44,427 nt of DNA. It comes from Muribaculaceae bacterium. GTDB lineage: Bacteria; Bacteroidota; Bacteroidia; Bacteroidales; Muribaculaceae. The number at the start of each line of letters is the position of its first letter. The stretch's first letter is position 1. The DNA lies in the NCBI GenBank assembly GCA_017619355.1, contig JAFZSO010000045.1, forward strand, positions 1-44,427, given 5' to 3'. Below, piece after piece: positions 17,385 through 26,910 of this stretch. A program made the position numbers and the translations under genes. The notes beneath the pieces are model-generated. The model ran no database searches and was not told the DNA's origin. It saw only the letters and a program-made list of their open reading frames with translations.

Positions 17385-18386
17385 ATGATGAAGATAAAGA
17401 CCATTGCATTGTTCATGCTTGCCACATTGGCAACCGGGCTGGCTGCAGGTCAGCAGCAAATGCCATCGTTCCTCAAGAAAGGCGACAAGATTGCCATTAT
17501 TTCTCCAGGCAGCACCCCAAAGGCTCCTGCTGTGGACAAGGCCTGCGAGGTGATTGAGAGTTGGGGCTATGTGCCCGTGAGGGGTTCCTATCTGCTTGAG
17601 CACCATCACGACTATGCCGGCACCGTGCAGCAGCGCACTACCGACCTGCTCTGGGCCCTGCGCGACCCCAGCATCAAGGCCATCCTTTGCACACGCGGTG
17701 GCTATGGTACTTCGCAGTTGCTCTATGAGATTCCACTCGATACCATAAGTAAATACAAGAAGTGGATTATTGGCTACAGCGATATCACTGCCTTGCATAG
17801 TGCCATGGTGAGGGCCGGAGGCATGAGTATCCATGGTAATATGGGTGGCCGTTTGAGCGATACCGGCGGCACCGACGAGGAAAGTGTTATTCTCCGCAAA
17901 CTGTTGGCTGGCGAACTCCCGCATTACAGTTTCCCGGGCCATCCCTATAATGTGCAAGGCACCGCATCGGGCATTATGCTGGGCGGCAATATGTCGGTAT
18001 TCTGCAACATAGGTGGCTCGGGCGATTACGACTTCCTGGATCGCGACTTCGTGAAAGGCAAGGATATCATTCTGTTTATGGAAGATGTGAGCGAGAGTTT
18101 TGCACGCGTGTGCAGCATGCTCTACCAGCTCAAGCTCAAGGGTGTCATCGACCATGTGAAAGGCATCATTCTGGGCCGTTTCACCGATTACACCAAACCC
18201 TCTAGCGACTACAACGACATGAACGATATGCTCCGCGAGTATCTCGACGGCTACAACATCCCCATCTGCTACGATTTCCCCGCCAGCCACGACGAGGACT
18301 GGAACTATCCCCTCATCGAGGGTTGCCCCGTCACCCTCTCTGTGAAGGACTCGGGCGTGATTCTTGACTTCTGCACGGGTCAATAA
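17385..18386 (+). CDS. S66-family LD-carboxypeptidase, copy 2
   Basis: 333 residues. Signal peptide up to about residue 22 (MKIKTIALFMLATLATGLAAG). The family loop TRGGYGTSQLL is intact at about 103-113. Catalytic residues are Ser132 (GYSDITAL), Glu233 (FMEDVSES) and His302 (ASHDEDWNYPL). It is paralogous to the preceding gene along its whole length (GTASGIMLGGNMSVF, HVKGIILGRF, YDFPASH and PLIEGCPVTL all recur), so a tandem duplication followed by divergence is likely. It should act on peptidoglycan peptides in the periplasm. A strong terminator follows at 18529. Confidence 0.92.
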   Translation: MMKIKTIALFMLATLATGLAAGQQQMPSFLKKGDKIAIISPGSTPKAPAVDKACEVIESWGYVPVRGSYLLEHHHDYAGTVQQRTTDLLWALRDPSIKAILCTRGGYGTSQLLYEIPLDTISKYKKWIIGYSDITALHSAMVRAGGMSIHGNMGGRLSDTGGTDEESVILRKLLAGELPHYSFPGHPYNVQGTASGIMLGGNMSVFCNIGGSGDYDFLDRDFVKGKDIILFMEDVSESFARVCSMLYQLKLKGVIDHVKGIILGRFTDYTKPSSDYNDMNDMLREYLDGYNIPICYDFPASHDEDWNYPLIEGCPVTLSVKDSGVILDFCTGQ

Positions 18387-18406
18387 GCCGCCGACACGGT
18401 TTTATT

Positions 18407-18500
18407 CTAAGGAGTTGAGGAGTTAAGGAGGCAAGACTGCTTCGAATGGTTTAGTCCGCTGAGCAGTGCATAAAAACTCCCAAACTCCTTTACTCCTTAG
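18407..18500. repeat. Inverted pair of 8-bp-period arrays (GGAGTTNN / ACTCCNNN)
   Basis: 18407-18430 and 18477-18500 are imperfect inverted repeats of 24 bases. Each arm is itself a short array: GGAGTT recurs at 8-bp spacing in the left arm, and ACTCC recurs at 8-bp spacing in the right. The whole could fold into one long hairpin ahead of the terminator at 18529. Confidence 0.7.
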
Positions 18501-18528
18501 AGCCTTTTCTCGCTAGGGAGTTGTGTTG

Positions 18529-18557
18529 CCCTCTGAGATATTTGAGATCTCGGAGGG
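18529..18557 (+). terminator. Intrinsic terminator after the S66 pair
   Basis: CCCTCTGAGAT (18529-18539) pairs with ATCTCGGAGGG (18547-18557) over 11 positions with one T-G wobble, 7-base loop, then TTTTGATTT. Confidence 0.85.
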
Positions 18558-18770
18558 TTTTGATTTCTGTGTTATTCATATTTTCCACGCCTTCACATTA
18601 TTCTATCTTCGCACGCACATGAACATGATTAATATTTCAAAACCTATCTTATCATGAACCAAACTAAACAACATACCGCATCCGTCAACCTTTATCAAAC
18701 CACGTTCGTCATGCCCATCATACCGCTTTCGTTACCTCATATTTTTATCAACCGCCTGGAAATCAAACTG

Positions 18771-18833
18771 TTCCACAATTTCCCACTTTTCCCATCCTTC
18801 CCAATCATCCCAATCTTCCTCAAAATCCCCAAA
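18771..18833. repeat. Seven tandem 9-bp units, WTCCCANNN-like
   Basis: Units start at 18771, 18780, 18789, 18798, 18807, 18816 and 18825: TTCCACAAT, TTCCCACTT, TTCCCATCC, TTCCCAATC, ATCCCAATC, TTCCTCAAA, ATCCCCAAA. The spacing is exact while the last three bases of each unit vary. A short open frame (18654-18881) runs through it, but its odd Pro/Ile/Phe composition comes from the repeat, so I do not call a gene. 18558-18770 shows nothing else I can name. Confidence 0.8.
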
Positions 18834-18850
18834 AAACCATTGAAAAAAAA

Positions 18851-18963
18851 CCGGCGTAAGCCGGCTTTTCGACGCCGATAGGCGCCTCTTTTTGAGATTA
18901 TAAATCGTCGTCATTGAATAAAACGCGCATAGCGCGGCTTAGCGTGCCACCTTTGTGAGATTA
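18851..18963. repeat. Cluster of mini-hairpins with a TTTGAGATTA motif
   Basis: CCGGC-GTAA-GCCGG (18851-18864) followed by CTTTTC, CGCC-GATA-GGCG (18873-18884), and CGCGC-ATA-GCGCG (18924-18936). TTTTTGAGATTAT at 18889-18901 is identical to 44083-44095, and CTTTGTGAGATTA (18951-18963) is a variant. The first hairpin could act as a terminator. Confidence 0.65.
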
Positions 18964-19028
18964 ACCCCCGCGTCGTCAAAAATCTGATTAATCCGTGGTT
19001 TTTGTGTTGTATGCTTCTAAAGTGAGTT

Positions 19029-19081
19029 GCAATGGTTTGCAGCATTTTAGTTGAAGAAATTAAGGGTTTGCAATCGTTTGC
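19029..19081 (+). promoter_or_regulatory. LacI-like operators upstream of the starch-binding protein gene
   Basis: GCAATCGTTTGC at 19070-19081 and GCAATGGTTTGC at 19029-19040 (one change at the central C), 41 bp apart. The palindromic form with central CG and GCAA/TTGC arms is typical of LacI-family operators. The same 12-mer, in reverse complement, stands upstream of the first GH13 gene and of malQ. Confidence 0.75.
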
Positions 19082-19137
19082 ATGAACTTTTCGTTGAAAA
19101 ATCAGGTGCTTTTGCACGATAAGTTGTGTTAAGTCTC

Positions 19138-19163
19138 TAATTTTGTGCGCTCTGCGCACAAAA
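19138..19163 (+). promoter_or_regulatory. -7 element overlapping a perfect hairpin
   Basis: TAATTTTG (19138-19145) starts exactly 56 nt after the LacI-like operator. From 19141 the sequence TTTTGTGCGC pairs perfectly with GCGCACAAAA (19154-19163) around a TCT loop, so the 5' end of the transcript would begin within or just after the hairpin. No good -33 is present (TTTG is 23 bases upstream). Confidence 0.6.
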
Positions 19164-19253
19164 CGCCATAAATGGACTATTTAGTGTGCCGTTTGAACTT
19201 AACTCTCAGACCAAATTTTTACTAAACATAAATTAAAACTAAACTAATTGAAA

Positions 19254-22200
19254 ATGAAATCTTCAGCTAAATTTAAGTTCTGTCTCACCAGACTTGTTAT
19301 GCTCCTGCTCTGCCTCTGGACCCTCGCTCCACAGGCCAAAGCCGCATGGTATATTATGGGTGATAGTCCTTTCACATGGACTGCTGGTAGTCAAGAACAA
19401 TTGACAGACATCGGTAGCAACAAATACCGAATCATTAAATCTACCACTTATACTTCAAGTACGTGGATTAATTTTATCCTCACATCTTCTAATAGTTCGT
19501 CTTGGGATGATATTAATGACGATAGATACGGTAGCAGTAATGGCGATGGCATTAATGTGTATGATGGACAGTGGACTCAAACTTATCAAGGGAACAATGG
19601 CGGCAACATTTGGACCGAACTGAACAGTGGGAGTTTCATTTGGACTTGGGATGCCACCAGCAAAAAAATTCGCATTGACAAAAACACTAATAAATTATAT
19701 GTTTTTGGAAAAGTGAGTTCACTTGGCATTGATTGGAATCCTACTCAAGGATGCTTGATGTCTTCAAATGATGGTATTACTTATACCATTAATAATGTTG
19801 TACTTGCTGCTGGTGATGAGTTTGGTTTTACCATGAAGTTGAGTTCTTCTGCTGATGATTGGACAACCGCTAATTCTGTGCGTTTTGGCCCAACAAGCAC
19901 GAAAGAAATTGAAGAAGGTGCATCATTGCAGATGACAGATTTTGGCGGTCAGAATAAATACACGGTGTCATCAACATCTGCAGGCACCTATGATATTTCA
20001 GTAAACATTCTTACATGTAAAGCAACAATAACCAAACATACTGTACCCACTTATACCGCTACGGTCTATGTCTATGACACCACGGCACCCACGCTTAACG
20101 GCGAGGCGATGACTACTGAAGATGGTCGCTACTGCGTGTGGTATAAAGGCACGGTAACCAACACCTCCACTCTCACTGCCAACATTGCAGGTTCGGGCAC
20201 TCTCAGCGCCACACTGCAGGATGGCGAAACTTATTACTACTATTGGAACGGTACCAGTTATGTTGCTACCGACATCGACTATAACCCCTGGGCCAACAAC
20301 TCGATTACCATTTATGTGGGAACAAAGAATGCCGACGAAAGCTTCGTTCCCTACCTGTATTTGTGGTACTACATTGGTAATTCAAAAAAGGAACCAAAAG
20401 GATCCTTTGTTACTGGCAGCAATGTGAACAATAACCTGATGATTCTCAATCAAACCACAGAAATCAATGGTCAAAAATACTGGTATGAGACATTCACAGG
20501 CATCGAGAAATTGAACGCCATCGTGCACAATAATGCTGGTGTGCAGACGGCCGACATCAACAACATCACTGCCGACCGTTACATCATCTTCAATCCCACC
20601 AAGTCCACAGGTTCGCAACCCTATTATAATGAGTCTGTGCCCAAGCCCGCCAAGAAGACTTTCACCGTGCATGTGATTGACAAGAATGGCAAAACGCCCA
20701 ATCTCTATGTGTGGGACAAGGATGGGGAAATGCTTAATGGTGGATTCCCTGGTTCTATTCCCAGTGAAACCGAGACCATCAATGACGAGACATGGTATAA
20801 ACAGACTTTCCAGGCCGATGACTACATCAATGTGATTGTAAGCAACAATTCGCAAAATCAGACTGCCGACATCACGGAGTGGACCGATGCCGACCTCTAT
20901 ATCACCTATGATGGTAATGCCACTGAACAGGCCGACCGTGTTGTCTATAAGGCTGCAACAGCTCCCGCTGAACAACAGCAAACTCACTACAGCTATGTTA
21001 TTTATGTAAACAATGTGCGCGAACCGCAGACCTCGCCCAATGTTTATGTCTATGTTAATACGGGCTACCAGAATGCTCCTCTCAATGGCGAGTGGAATCA
21101 AGACCCCGTCTTTGGTGGCAATGCCTCGACTGTGAGTGAAACACTTGCCGACGGCAACCTCTATTGGAAGACGACCATCAACACCATTTACTCGCCCATC
21201 AACATACAGTTCAGCATCAATAGTGAAAATCAGTCGGGTCTTGTGAATGGCAACATTCAGCAGACCGACGAAGTGGGTTACTACAAGTATTATAGTGGTG
21301 ACGACGATTCTGGTGACCGCTATGAAGTAGTGAATGATTTGTATCTCTATACCGGTGAGATGTATGTGATAGGCAAGGTGGCCGGTAATCCCTGGGCTGC
21401 CAATGCTGGCTTGAAGATGACTGCCGAAGATGGAGGCATCTTCACGCTCAACAATGTGCAGATCATTGCCGATGCGCAGTTCGCCTTTGCAAGCAAGCTG
21501 GGCAGTGATGAGAACGACTGGGCCGGTCTCAACCGTTATCGTCTGACTTCAGCAGCAACGGGCGACTGGTGGGGTGTGACCAACGCCATGACCGATAAGA
21601 CAAATCCTCAAGCGCTACCTCTGGTTCTTTATGTCGATGCCGACAAGAACTTCAAGATGGATGAAACGGCTTACTACAACATTTCGCTCAATCTTCCTGC
21701 AAGAACGGTGACTATTACTCGCGCCCAGGATGCCCTCTATATGTTCTATGGCAACAGCGAGAGTCCCTACTGGAAACCCAATGCTGGTGTTCCCATGATT
21801 TCGACCGATGGCATCACCTACACACTCACGGGCGTTGAACTTAACGAAGGTGACACCTTCCAGTTCACTAAGCAGCTGTCAAATAGTGCTACCGATTGGA
21901 ACAGCATTGCTGCTTACCGGCTTGGTGCTGATGCACAGGGTGACTATTGGGAAGTGACTTCTGGAGAAATTGGCATTGTGCTTGAGAACGCTCTGTTACT
22001 TGGGAGCACGAAGAACTTCCAGATGGATCCTGGCACTGACGGCAACTATCGCGTAGTGGTCAATCCCACCGCCAAAACCGTGGTCCTCTATCCCATGGCA
22101 CAAGTGCTGGGCAGCAAGGTGATTCTGCACTTGGAGCAAACCAGCAACGTGGCAACACCTAAACTTTGGGCCTATGACAAGGAGCGCAATTTGGCAAATA

Positions 22201-24053
22201 CGGCCTACATTCATGTTGACCGTCCATCGCGTCATGAGATTGCTACCAACCGTCACAAGTTCTACGAGAATAAAACCGCTAACGAAGACAGCGTCATTAC
22301 CACTGCCGACGGCCGCAAGTGGTGGACTTGGGAGGTGCCCAATGCCATTGTTGACTTCTGGTTCACCCGTGGTGATTACACTTATGACGAGGTGGATGAA
22401 TCAAATCCTGACATGACCGACATCCAGTGGCGTCATTCTGGCGAAATTTTCCTCACTTGGCCATCAACAGGCACTGCTCTCGATGAATTTACTCGTGACT
22501 ACTATGCTGCTGCAGCACAGGAAGCTGCCGAGTGTGCCGTGATGATTGAGGGGCACATGTATGCCTACTTCACCAATACCCCGGGTTGGGACCACGTCTT
22601 CTGCCATGCCTGGTACACCGATAGTCAGGGTGATAATCACGATTTGCTTACTCCTCCTGCTCCCTACACGGGTAATCCCACTTATCCTGGTGCTTTGTGC
22701 GAACTGGTGGGCTATGACAAGGACGGCTACGAGGTGTGGCGTATCGACCTCACTGAGCATGGCGTGACTACCTATCCAAATGGCGGCATTTTGTTCAACA
22801 ATGGTATTGATAATAATCATAACTATGAACACGATTTAAATCATGACTACTATACGGGTACTGGTACCACTGCTGCTAAGGAACAAACTGGAGACTTTGC
22901 ATACAGCACTGGTGCTTGCTACGACTATTGCGGTGTGATTGTGCTGGGTCGCTCACTGAGCAACATCATCACCAAGGGCGTTGTCGATGGCCCCGTTTAC
23001 ACCATCGAGGAAGATCTGGTGGGCGTGTGGTTCGACGAGAATGCTGAGACCGTGATTGAGGTCGACGGTGCCACTCACACTATGTATGGCGCACTCTACT
23101 GCAAGGATATGAACAACTTTGTTTCTACTCCTTATGTAGAAAAATCGCTGGCAAAAGAGGGCGAGATTGACTATATGCTCACCCGTACCAATCTTATGAG
23201 CGGCAAGGGCCGTTACGACCAGAGCAACTGGGTGAAACTCACGCTCTCAACCCAATATCCTGGCATCGAAAGTATGGATGCCGATGCCCAAAAGCGTGAG
23301 CTCCACAAGTTAGAGGGTATGGTTCTGCCTGCCGAAAGCGTGCGTGGTCAGCTCGTGAACAATGTGAATCCCGAGATGCGTCTTGCCCTGCAGGCACTGC
23401 CCGAGAGCAATCAGGCGAACAATTATAATCAGGATCCCAACGTGTTTGTCACATCCAGCTTCATTGGAACACAGGAATGCGAAGAACCTGCTGATGAATT
23501 CGGTCATGTGCACCGCAACACCTACTTCTTTGTGACTCCCAAGCCGCAGGAATTTGCCAAGATTACTTGGGCAGTGTATGGTGGTGACAATGCATTCTAT
23601 GTGCCTAAACACGGTAGCTACGCCTATGTTGATGGGCACTATGAGTTTATGAACGAAGGTGACCTCGATGGCTACTTCCCAGTGCAGTGGAATTTGCAGC
23701 CAAAACCCAATGATATTACTGTAAATCAAGCTTATAGCTTCCATGCAATCATTCGTCTGGCCGATGAATCACAGACTACCACAACTGGTGGTGGTTCTAC
23801 TCTCAGAGCAGGACAGCCGACGGTGGACTACAAGCCCTATTCGGGAACTGTGAAATATGTGGTGTCGCCCATCGACATCTCGTCCGCAAACATCATCACT
23901 GCCGTGAGCGATGTCACCAAGACCAAGACGGTGAAGCAGGTGCGCTACTACAACCTCACTGGCATAGAGAGCTGTGAACCCTTCGACGGTGTGAACGTGG
24001 TGGTAACTACCTATACCGATGGCACGAAATCTACTGCTAAAGTGCTGAAATAA
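19254..24053 (+). CDS. Giant secreted multi-starch-binding protein (SusE/F-like and CBM26-like modules)
   Basis: 1599 residues from the ATG at 19254; a TTG two codons earlier is in frame. Signal peptide to about residue 31 (LVMLLLCLWTLAPQAKA). No catalytic domain is recognisable. SusE/F-like modules stand at about 147-260, 703-822 and 827-946, each with the pattern LYV-G-DW-GITYT-GD-F-F-LSSSADDW. CBM26-like modules (PNLYVWDKDG...WYKQTF...NVIVSNNSQNQTADI) lie at about 351-447, 469-555 and 580-680, with related ones at about 953-1070 and 1095-1190. The C-terminus QVRYYNLTGIESCEPFDGV resembles short T9SS-type sorting tails. The likely role is binding starch granules at the cell surface. LacI-like operators precede it and the amylase genes follow. 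Residues 1200-1530 I cannot assign. Confidence 0.75.
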   Translation: MKSSAKFKFCLTRLVMLLLCLWTLAPQAKAAWYIMGDSPFTWTAGSQEQLTDIGSNKYRIIKSTTYTSSTWINFILTSSNSSSWDDINDDRYGSSNGDGINVYDGQWTQTYQGNNGGNIWTELNSGSFIWTWDATSKKIRIDKNTNKLYVFGKVSSLGIDWNPTQGCLMSSNDGITYTINNVVLAAGDEFGFTMKLSSSADDWTTANSVRFGPTSTKEIEEGASLQMTDFGGQNKYTVSSTSAGTYDISVNILTCKATITKHTVPTYTATVYVYDTTAPTLNGEAMTTEDGRYCVWYKGTVTNTSTLTANIAGSGTLSATLQDGETYYYYWNGTSYVATDIDYNPWANNSITIYVGTKNADESFVPYLYLWYYIGNSKKEPKGSFVTGSNVNNNLMILNQTTEINGQKYWYETFTGIEKLNAIVHNNAGVQTADINNITADRYIIFNPTKSTGSQPYYNESVPKPAKKTFTVHVIDKNGKTPNLYVWDKDGEMLNGGFPGSIPSETETINDETWYKQTFQADDYINVIVSNNSQNQTADITEWTDADLYITYDGNATEQADRVVYKAATAPAEQQQTHYSYVIYVNNVREPQTSPNVYVYVNTGYQNAPLNGEWNQDPVFGGNASTVSETLADGNLYWKTTINTIYSPINIQFSINSENQSGLVNGNIQQTDEVGYYKYYSGDDDSGDRYEVVNDLYLYTGEMYVIGKVAGNPWAANAGLKMTAEDGGIFTLNNVQIIADAQFAFASKLGSDENDWAGLNRYRLTSAATGDWWGVTNAMTDKTNPQALPLVLYVDADKNFKMDETAYYNISLNLPARTVTITRAQDALYMFYGNSESPYWKPNAGVPMISTDGITYTLTGVELNEGDTFQFTKQLSNSATDWNSIAAYRLGADAQGDYWEVTSGEIGIVLENALLLGSTKNFQMDPGTDGNYRVVVNPTAKTVVLYPMAQVLGSKVILHLEQTSNVATPKLWAYDKERNLANTAYIHVDRPSRHEIATNRHKFYENKTANEDSVITTADGRKWWTWEVPNAIVDFWFTRGDYTYDEVDESNPDMTDIQWRHSGEIFLTWPSTGTALDEFTRDYYAAAAQEAAECAVMIEGHMYAYFTNTPGWDHVFCHAWYTDSQGDNHDLLTPPAPYTGNPTYPGALCELVGYDKDGYEVWRIDLTEHGVTTYPNGGILFNNGIDNNHNYEHDLNHDYYTGTGTTAAKEQTGDFAYSTGACYDYCGVIVLGRSLSNIITKGVVDGPVYTIEEDLVGVWFDENAETVIEVDGATHTMYGALYCKDMNNFVSTPYVEKSLAKEGEIDYMLTRTNLMSGKGRYDQSNWVKLTLSTQYPGIESMDADAQKRELHKLEGMVLPAESVRGQLVNNVNPEMRLALQALPESNQANNYNQDPNVFVTSSFIGTQECEEPADEFGHVHRNTYFFVTPKPQEFAKITWAVYGGDNAFYVPKHGSYAYVDGHYEFMNEGDLDGYFPVQWNLQPKPNDITVNQAYSFHAIIRLADESQTTTTGGGSTLRAGQPTVDYKPYSGTVKYVVSPIDISSANIITAVSDVTKTKTVKQVRYYNLTGIESCEPFDGVNVVVTTYTDGTKSTAKVLK

Positions 24054-24081
24054 TTGTAATTACCAATACACTTTTTGAAAT

Positions 24082-24123
24082 CAAGGGGGCTTCTCTTTAT
24101 GTGAGAGGCTCCCTTGGTTTTTA
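24082..24123 (+). terminator. Intrinsic terminator after the multi-starch-binding gene
   Basis: CAAGGG (24082-24087) with CCCTTG (24111-24116), and an inner stem CTTCTC/GAGAGG with small mismatches, followed by GGTTTTT. The amylase genes are therefore a separate transcript. Confidence 0.75.
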
Positions 24124-24179
24124 GCCCACTCAATACACTGATTAAAGCTGAACGCGAGGGTGTGACTGCCACAGGAAAT

Positions 24180-24191
24180 GCAAACGATTGC
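24180..24191 (+). promoter_or_regulatory. LacI-like operator upstream of the GH13 operon
   Basis: GCAAACGATTGC, the reverse complement of the 12-mer at 19070 and at 42048. Exactly 56 nt separate it from the -7 box at 24248. Confidence 0.75.
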
Positions 24192-24224
24192 GTTGCGAAT
24201 TTATAAATTATTTATATATTAGTA

Positions 24225-24255
24225 TTTTTTTATATAAATCAAAATATTAAATTTG
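24225..24255 (+). promoter_or_regulatory. Promoter of the GH13/GH13/GH53 operon
   Basis: -7 box TAAATTTG (24248-24255). At the expected -33 position only TTTT (24225-24228) is found, so it is probably a weak promoter that needs an activator. The surrounding 100 bases are very AT-rich. Confidence 0.6.
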
Positions 24256-24305
24256 GGGTTGCTTATGAAATTAAACTAATATTTGACTAATAATACTGAC
24301 CCTAT

Positions 24306-26879
24306 ATGAAAAAGATTTATACCTTATTTTTGATGTCATTCCTGCCCATTTTGGCATGGGCGGCAGGTTGGCCCACAAACTATGGCGGCGTGATGCTGCA
24401 GGGCTTCTATTGGAATAGTTTTGACGATACAGGATGGAACCTGTTTATGAACGACATTGATGAACTCAGCGATGCATTCGACTTGATTTGGATTCCCAAC
24501 TCGGGTAAGGTCGACCCCACAGGGCAGGCCGAGGGTATGGGTTACACACCCGTCTACTGGTTCGATCACAATACCTGCTTTGGATCGGAGAACGAGTTGC
24601 GCCAAATGATCAAGATGTTCCGTGAGCGTGGCACAGGCTTCCTGATGGATGCCGTGCTCAATCACAAGAATGGCGAGACCGACTGGGTGACTTTTGCCAA
24701 CGAAAGGGTGAAAGGGAAAAATACAGGTAAAATCTACAAGGTAGAATGGGATAACGTGAAATACACACAGATATGCCGCACCGACGAGTGCGTGGCTGCC
24801 GGTTATCCCGTGAATGGTGCCGACGACACCGGCGAGGACTTTGATGGCTGCCGTGACCTTGACCACACCAATGTTACAACTCAGCTCAATGTGAAGACAT
24901 ATCTCGACTTTCTGCTGCATGAGTTGGGCTATGCCGGTTACCGCATCGATGAGACCAAGGGCTTTGCTCCCTATTATGTGGGTATGTACAACTTTACCAA
25001 CAAACCCATGTTTTCTGTAGGTGAATACTGGGATGGTAACGCTGATGTGCTCCGCTGGTGGTTTGAGGAAACCAAGTGGTATGACCAGATTCAGTGCGGC
25101 ACTTACGACTTCTGCCTGAAGTATCGCATCAACGAGGCGTTCAACAACGGTTGGTGGGGAGCTTTGAGCGACAAGGGCCTTGCTGCCGACGCCAACTACA
25201 GCCGCTGGGCCATTACCTTCCTCGATAACCACGACACCGGTCGCGACGGTTACCAGAAGGTGAGCAATAATGTGGCTGCAGCCAATGCCTTCATCCTGGC
25301 ATTGCCCGGAACGCCCTGCATCTTCCTGCCTCACTGGAAAGCTTACAAGAACGAAATCAAGAACTGTATCCTGGGCCGTCGTGCTGCAGGCGTGCATAAC
25401 ATGAGTCCCATCACCATTCAGCAGGAGAGCAACGGTGGCTACATCATGGAGGTGGAAGGCACCAACGGCAAGGTGTATCTGCAGTTGGGCGGCGCCATCA
25501 AGAATGGCACGCCTCTGGGCTATCAGCTGGTGCAGAGCGGAACCAACTACCGCTACTTCGTGACTCAGGGCCTCGATTGGCAGCATGCACCCAAGAGAGG
25601 CATCCTGCCTGGCAATCCTGTAGCTACTCCCTATCCCGGCAACGACAAGGTGACAGTGTTTGTAAAGGCTCAGGATCCCAACAGTTCCCGCCTCTATGCC
25701 TGGGACACCGACGAGCGATTCATCGACCGTCCATGGCCCGGCACTGTGCTCAACGAGCTGCCGTTTACCTATGTGGGTGGTGCCAAGTGGTACTATAAGA
25801 CCTTCGACCAACCCATGGTGAACGTGATTCTCAATAACAGCTATTCAGGCAGCAACAGCCAGACCCAAGACATCAGAGGCATTACCAGCAATATCTTCCT
25901 CGACTATCCGTGGACTGATGGCAACTGTAGCATTTATGAGAATGTGACAGCTAAGTATGCCCCTTATGCCAACTATGAGATTCCTGCAGTGGCCGAGCCC
26001 CAGAACGGCAAGTTCTACTGCTATCTTGAAACCAATGAGATAGCAACGCCTTTCATTTATGCATGGGATTGCATGGACAGGCACTACTCTGGCCTGTGGA
26101 GCGGCACCAAGATGCAACAGGTGGGTGTGGCTCCCAATGGAAACAAGATTTTCTGTTGGACCGATGGCAATTATAATGTGGACAGCATTCCGCAGTTCAT
26201 CATCTTCAACGATGGTAAGATGGGCGGCAAACAGACGTCAGACATCGACTTTGTGAATGGCGGCTATTACACCCTCGATGGCCTTGTTGCCACCGTGCCC
26301 GGACACGAAGACCCCGTTGAACCTGAACATGTGTATGTGCTGGGCGAGGTGAACAACAACGGCGGATGGTTTGCCAACAAGGGCGTCAAGATGAAGTCGA
26401 CCGATGATAACATCTTTACTGCCACCGTGGTGACCAAAGGCCAGAATGCCGGTTATAGCTACTTCAGCTTCTCCAAGAAACTGGCTTCAGACCCCACCGA
26501 CTGGATTACCATTTCCAGATATCGTTTCGGTGCCAGAACGCCCGATACTGACATGGAGGTGACCAGCGAACTGCTTGGAACCGTGCTTCAGCTCGACTGT
26601 GATGGCTCCACCAAACCGTTCAAGATTGGCGAAGGCGTCTGGAAACTGACGCTCAACCTCGACGAGCGCACTCTCATCGTGGAGCAGTCTGATGGCCTGC
26701 CTGGCGATGTGAACGGCGATAGCAAGGTGAATGTGAGCGATGTGACCGCCTTGGTGAACATGATCTTGGGTGTCTCGGCCATGGACCAGGAACGTGCCGA
26801 TGTGAACGGTGACGGCAAGGTGAACGTGAGCGACGTGACTGCTCTCATCAACATCATTCTTGGTGTTTCAAAACAGTGA
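24306..26879 (+). CDS. Secreted GH13 alpha-amylase with CBM26-like, SusE/F-like and dockerin-like modules
   Basis: 857 residues. Signal peptide to about 20. GH13 barrel at about 22-400: region I DAVLNH (115-120), nucleophile Asp215 (GYRIDETKG), acid Glu240 (FSVGEYW), Asp310 (FLDNHDTG). After domain C come two CBM26-like modules (about 447-535 and 565-660: RLYAWDTDERFIDRPWPG and FIYAWDCMDRHYSGLWSG), then a SusE/F-like module (675-795) of the same type as in the preceding large protein, then a dockerin-like pair of calcium loops (DVNGDSKVNVSD at 801-812 and DVNGDGKVNVSD at 832-843). It would cut alpha-1,4-glucan outside the cell while bound to starch. It leads an operon; the next gene starts 31 bases on. 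Confidence 0.92.
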   Translation: MKKIYTLFLMSFLPILAWAAGWPTNYGGVMLQGFYWNSFDDTGWNLFMNDIDELSDAFDLIWIPNSGKVDPTGQAEGMGYTPVYWFDHNTCFGSENELRQMIKMFRERGTGFLMDAVLNHKNGETDWVTFANERVKGKNTGKIYKVEWDNVKYTQICRTDECVAAGYPVNGADDTGEDFDGCRDLDHTNVTTQLNVKTYLDFLLHELGYAGYRIDETKGFAPYYVGMYNFTNKPMFSVGEYWDGNADVLRWWFEETKWYDQIQCGTYDFCLKYRINEAFNNGWWGALSDKGLAADANYSRWAITFLDNHDTGRDGYQKVSNNVAAANAFILALPGTPCIFLPHWKAYKNEIKNCILGRRAAGVHNMSPITIQQESNGGYIMEVEGTNGKVYLQLGGAIKNGTPLGYQLVQSGTNYRYFVTQGLDWQHAPKRGILPGNPVATPYPGNDKVTVFVKAQDPNSSRLYAWDTDERFIDRPWPGTVLNELPFTYVGGAKWYYKTFDQPMVNVILNNSYSGSNSQTQDIRGITSNIFLDYPWTDGNCSIYENVTAKYAPYANYEIPAVAEPQNGKFYCYLETNEIATPFIYAWDCMDRHYSGLWSGTKMQQVGVAPNGNKIFCWTDGNYNVDSIPQFIIFNDGKMGGKQTSDIDFVNGGYYTLDGLVATVPGHEDPVEPEHVYVLGEVNNNGGWFANKGVKMKSTDDNIFTATVVTKGQNAGYSYFSFSKKLASDPTDWITISRYRFGARTPDTDMEVTSELLGTVLQLDCDGSTKPFKIGEGVWKLTLNLDERTLIVEQSDGLPGDVNGDSKVNVSDVTALVNMILGVSAMDQERADVNGDGKVNVSDVTALINIILGVSKQ

Positions 26880-26910
26880 TAATCAATAATAACATTAAAA
26901 TATCAGAACA

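Noticed and set aside
18654-18881. 75-codon frame with a Pro/Ile/Phe-rich end
   Set aside because: Most of it is the 9-bp TTCCCANNN array and a hairpin; no promoter or family.
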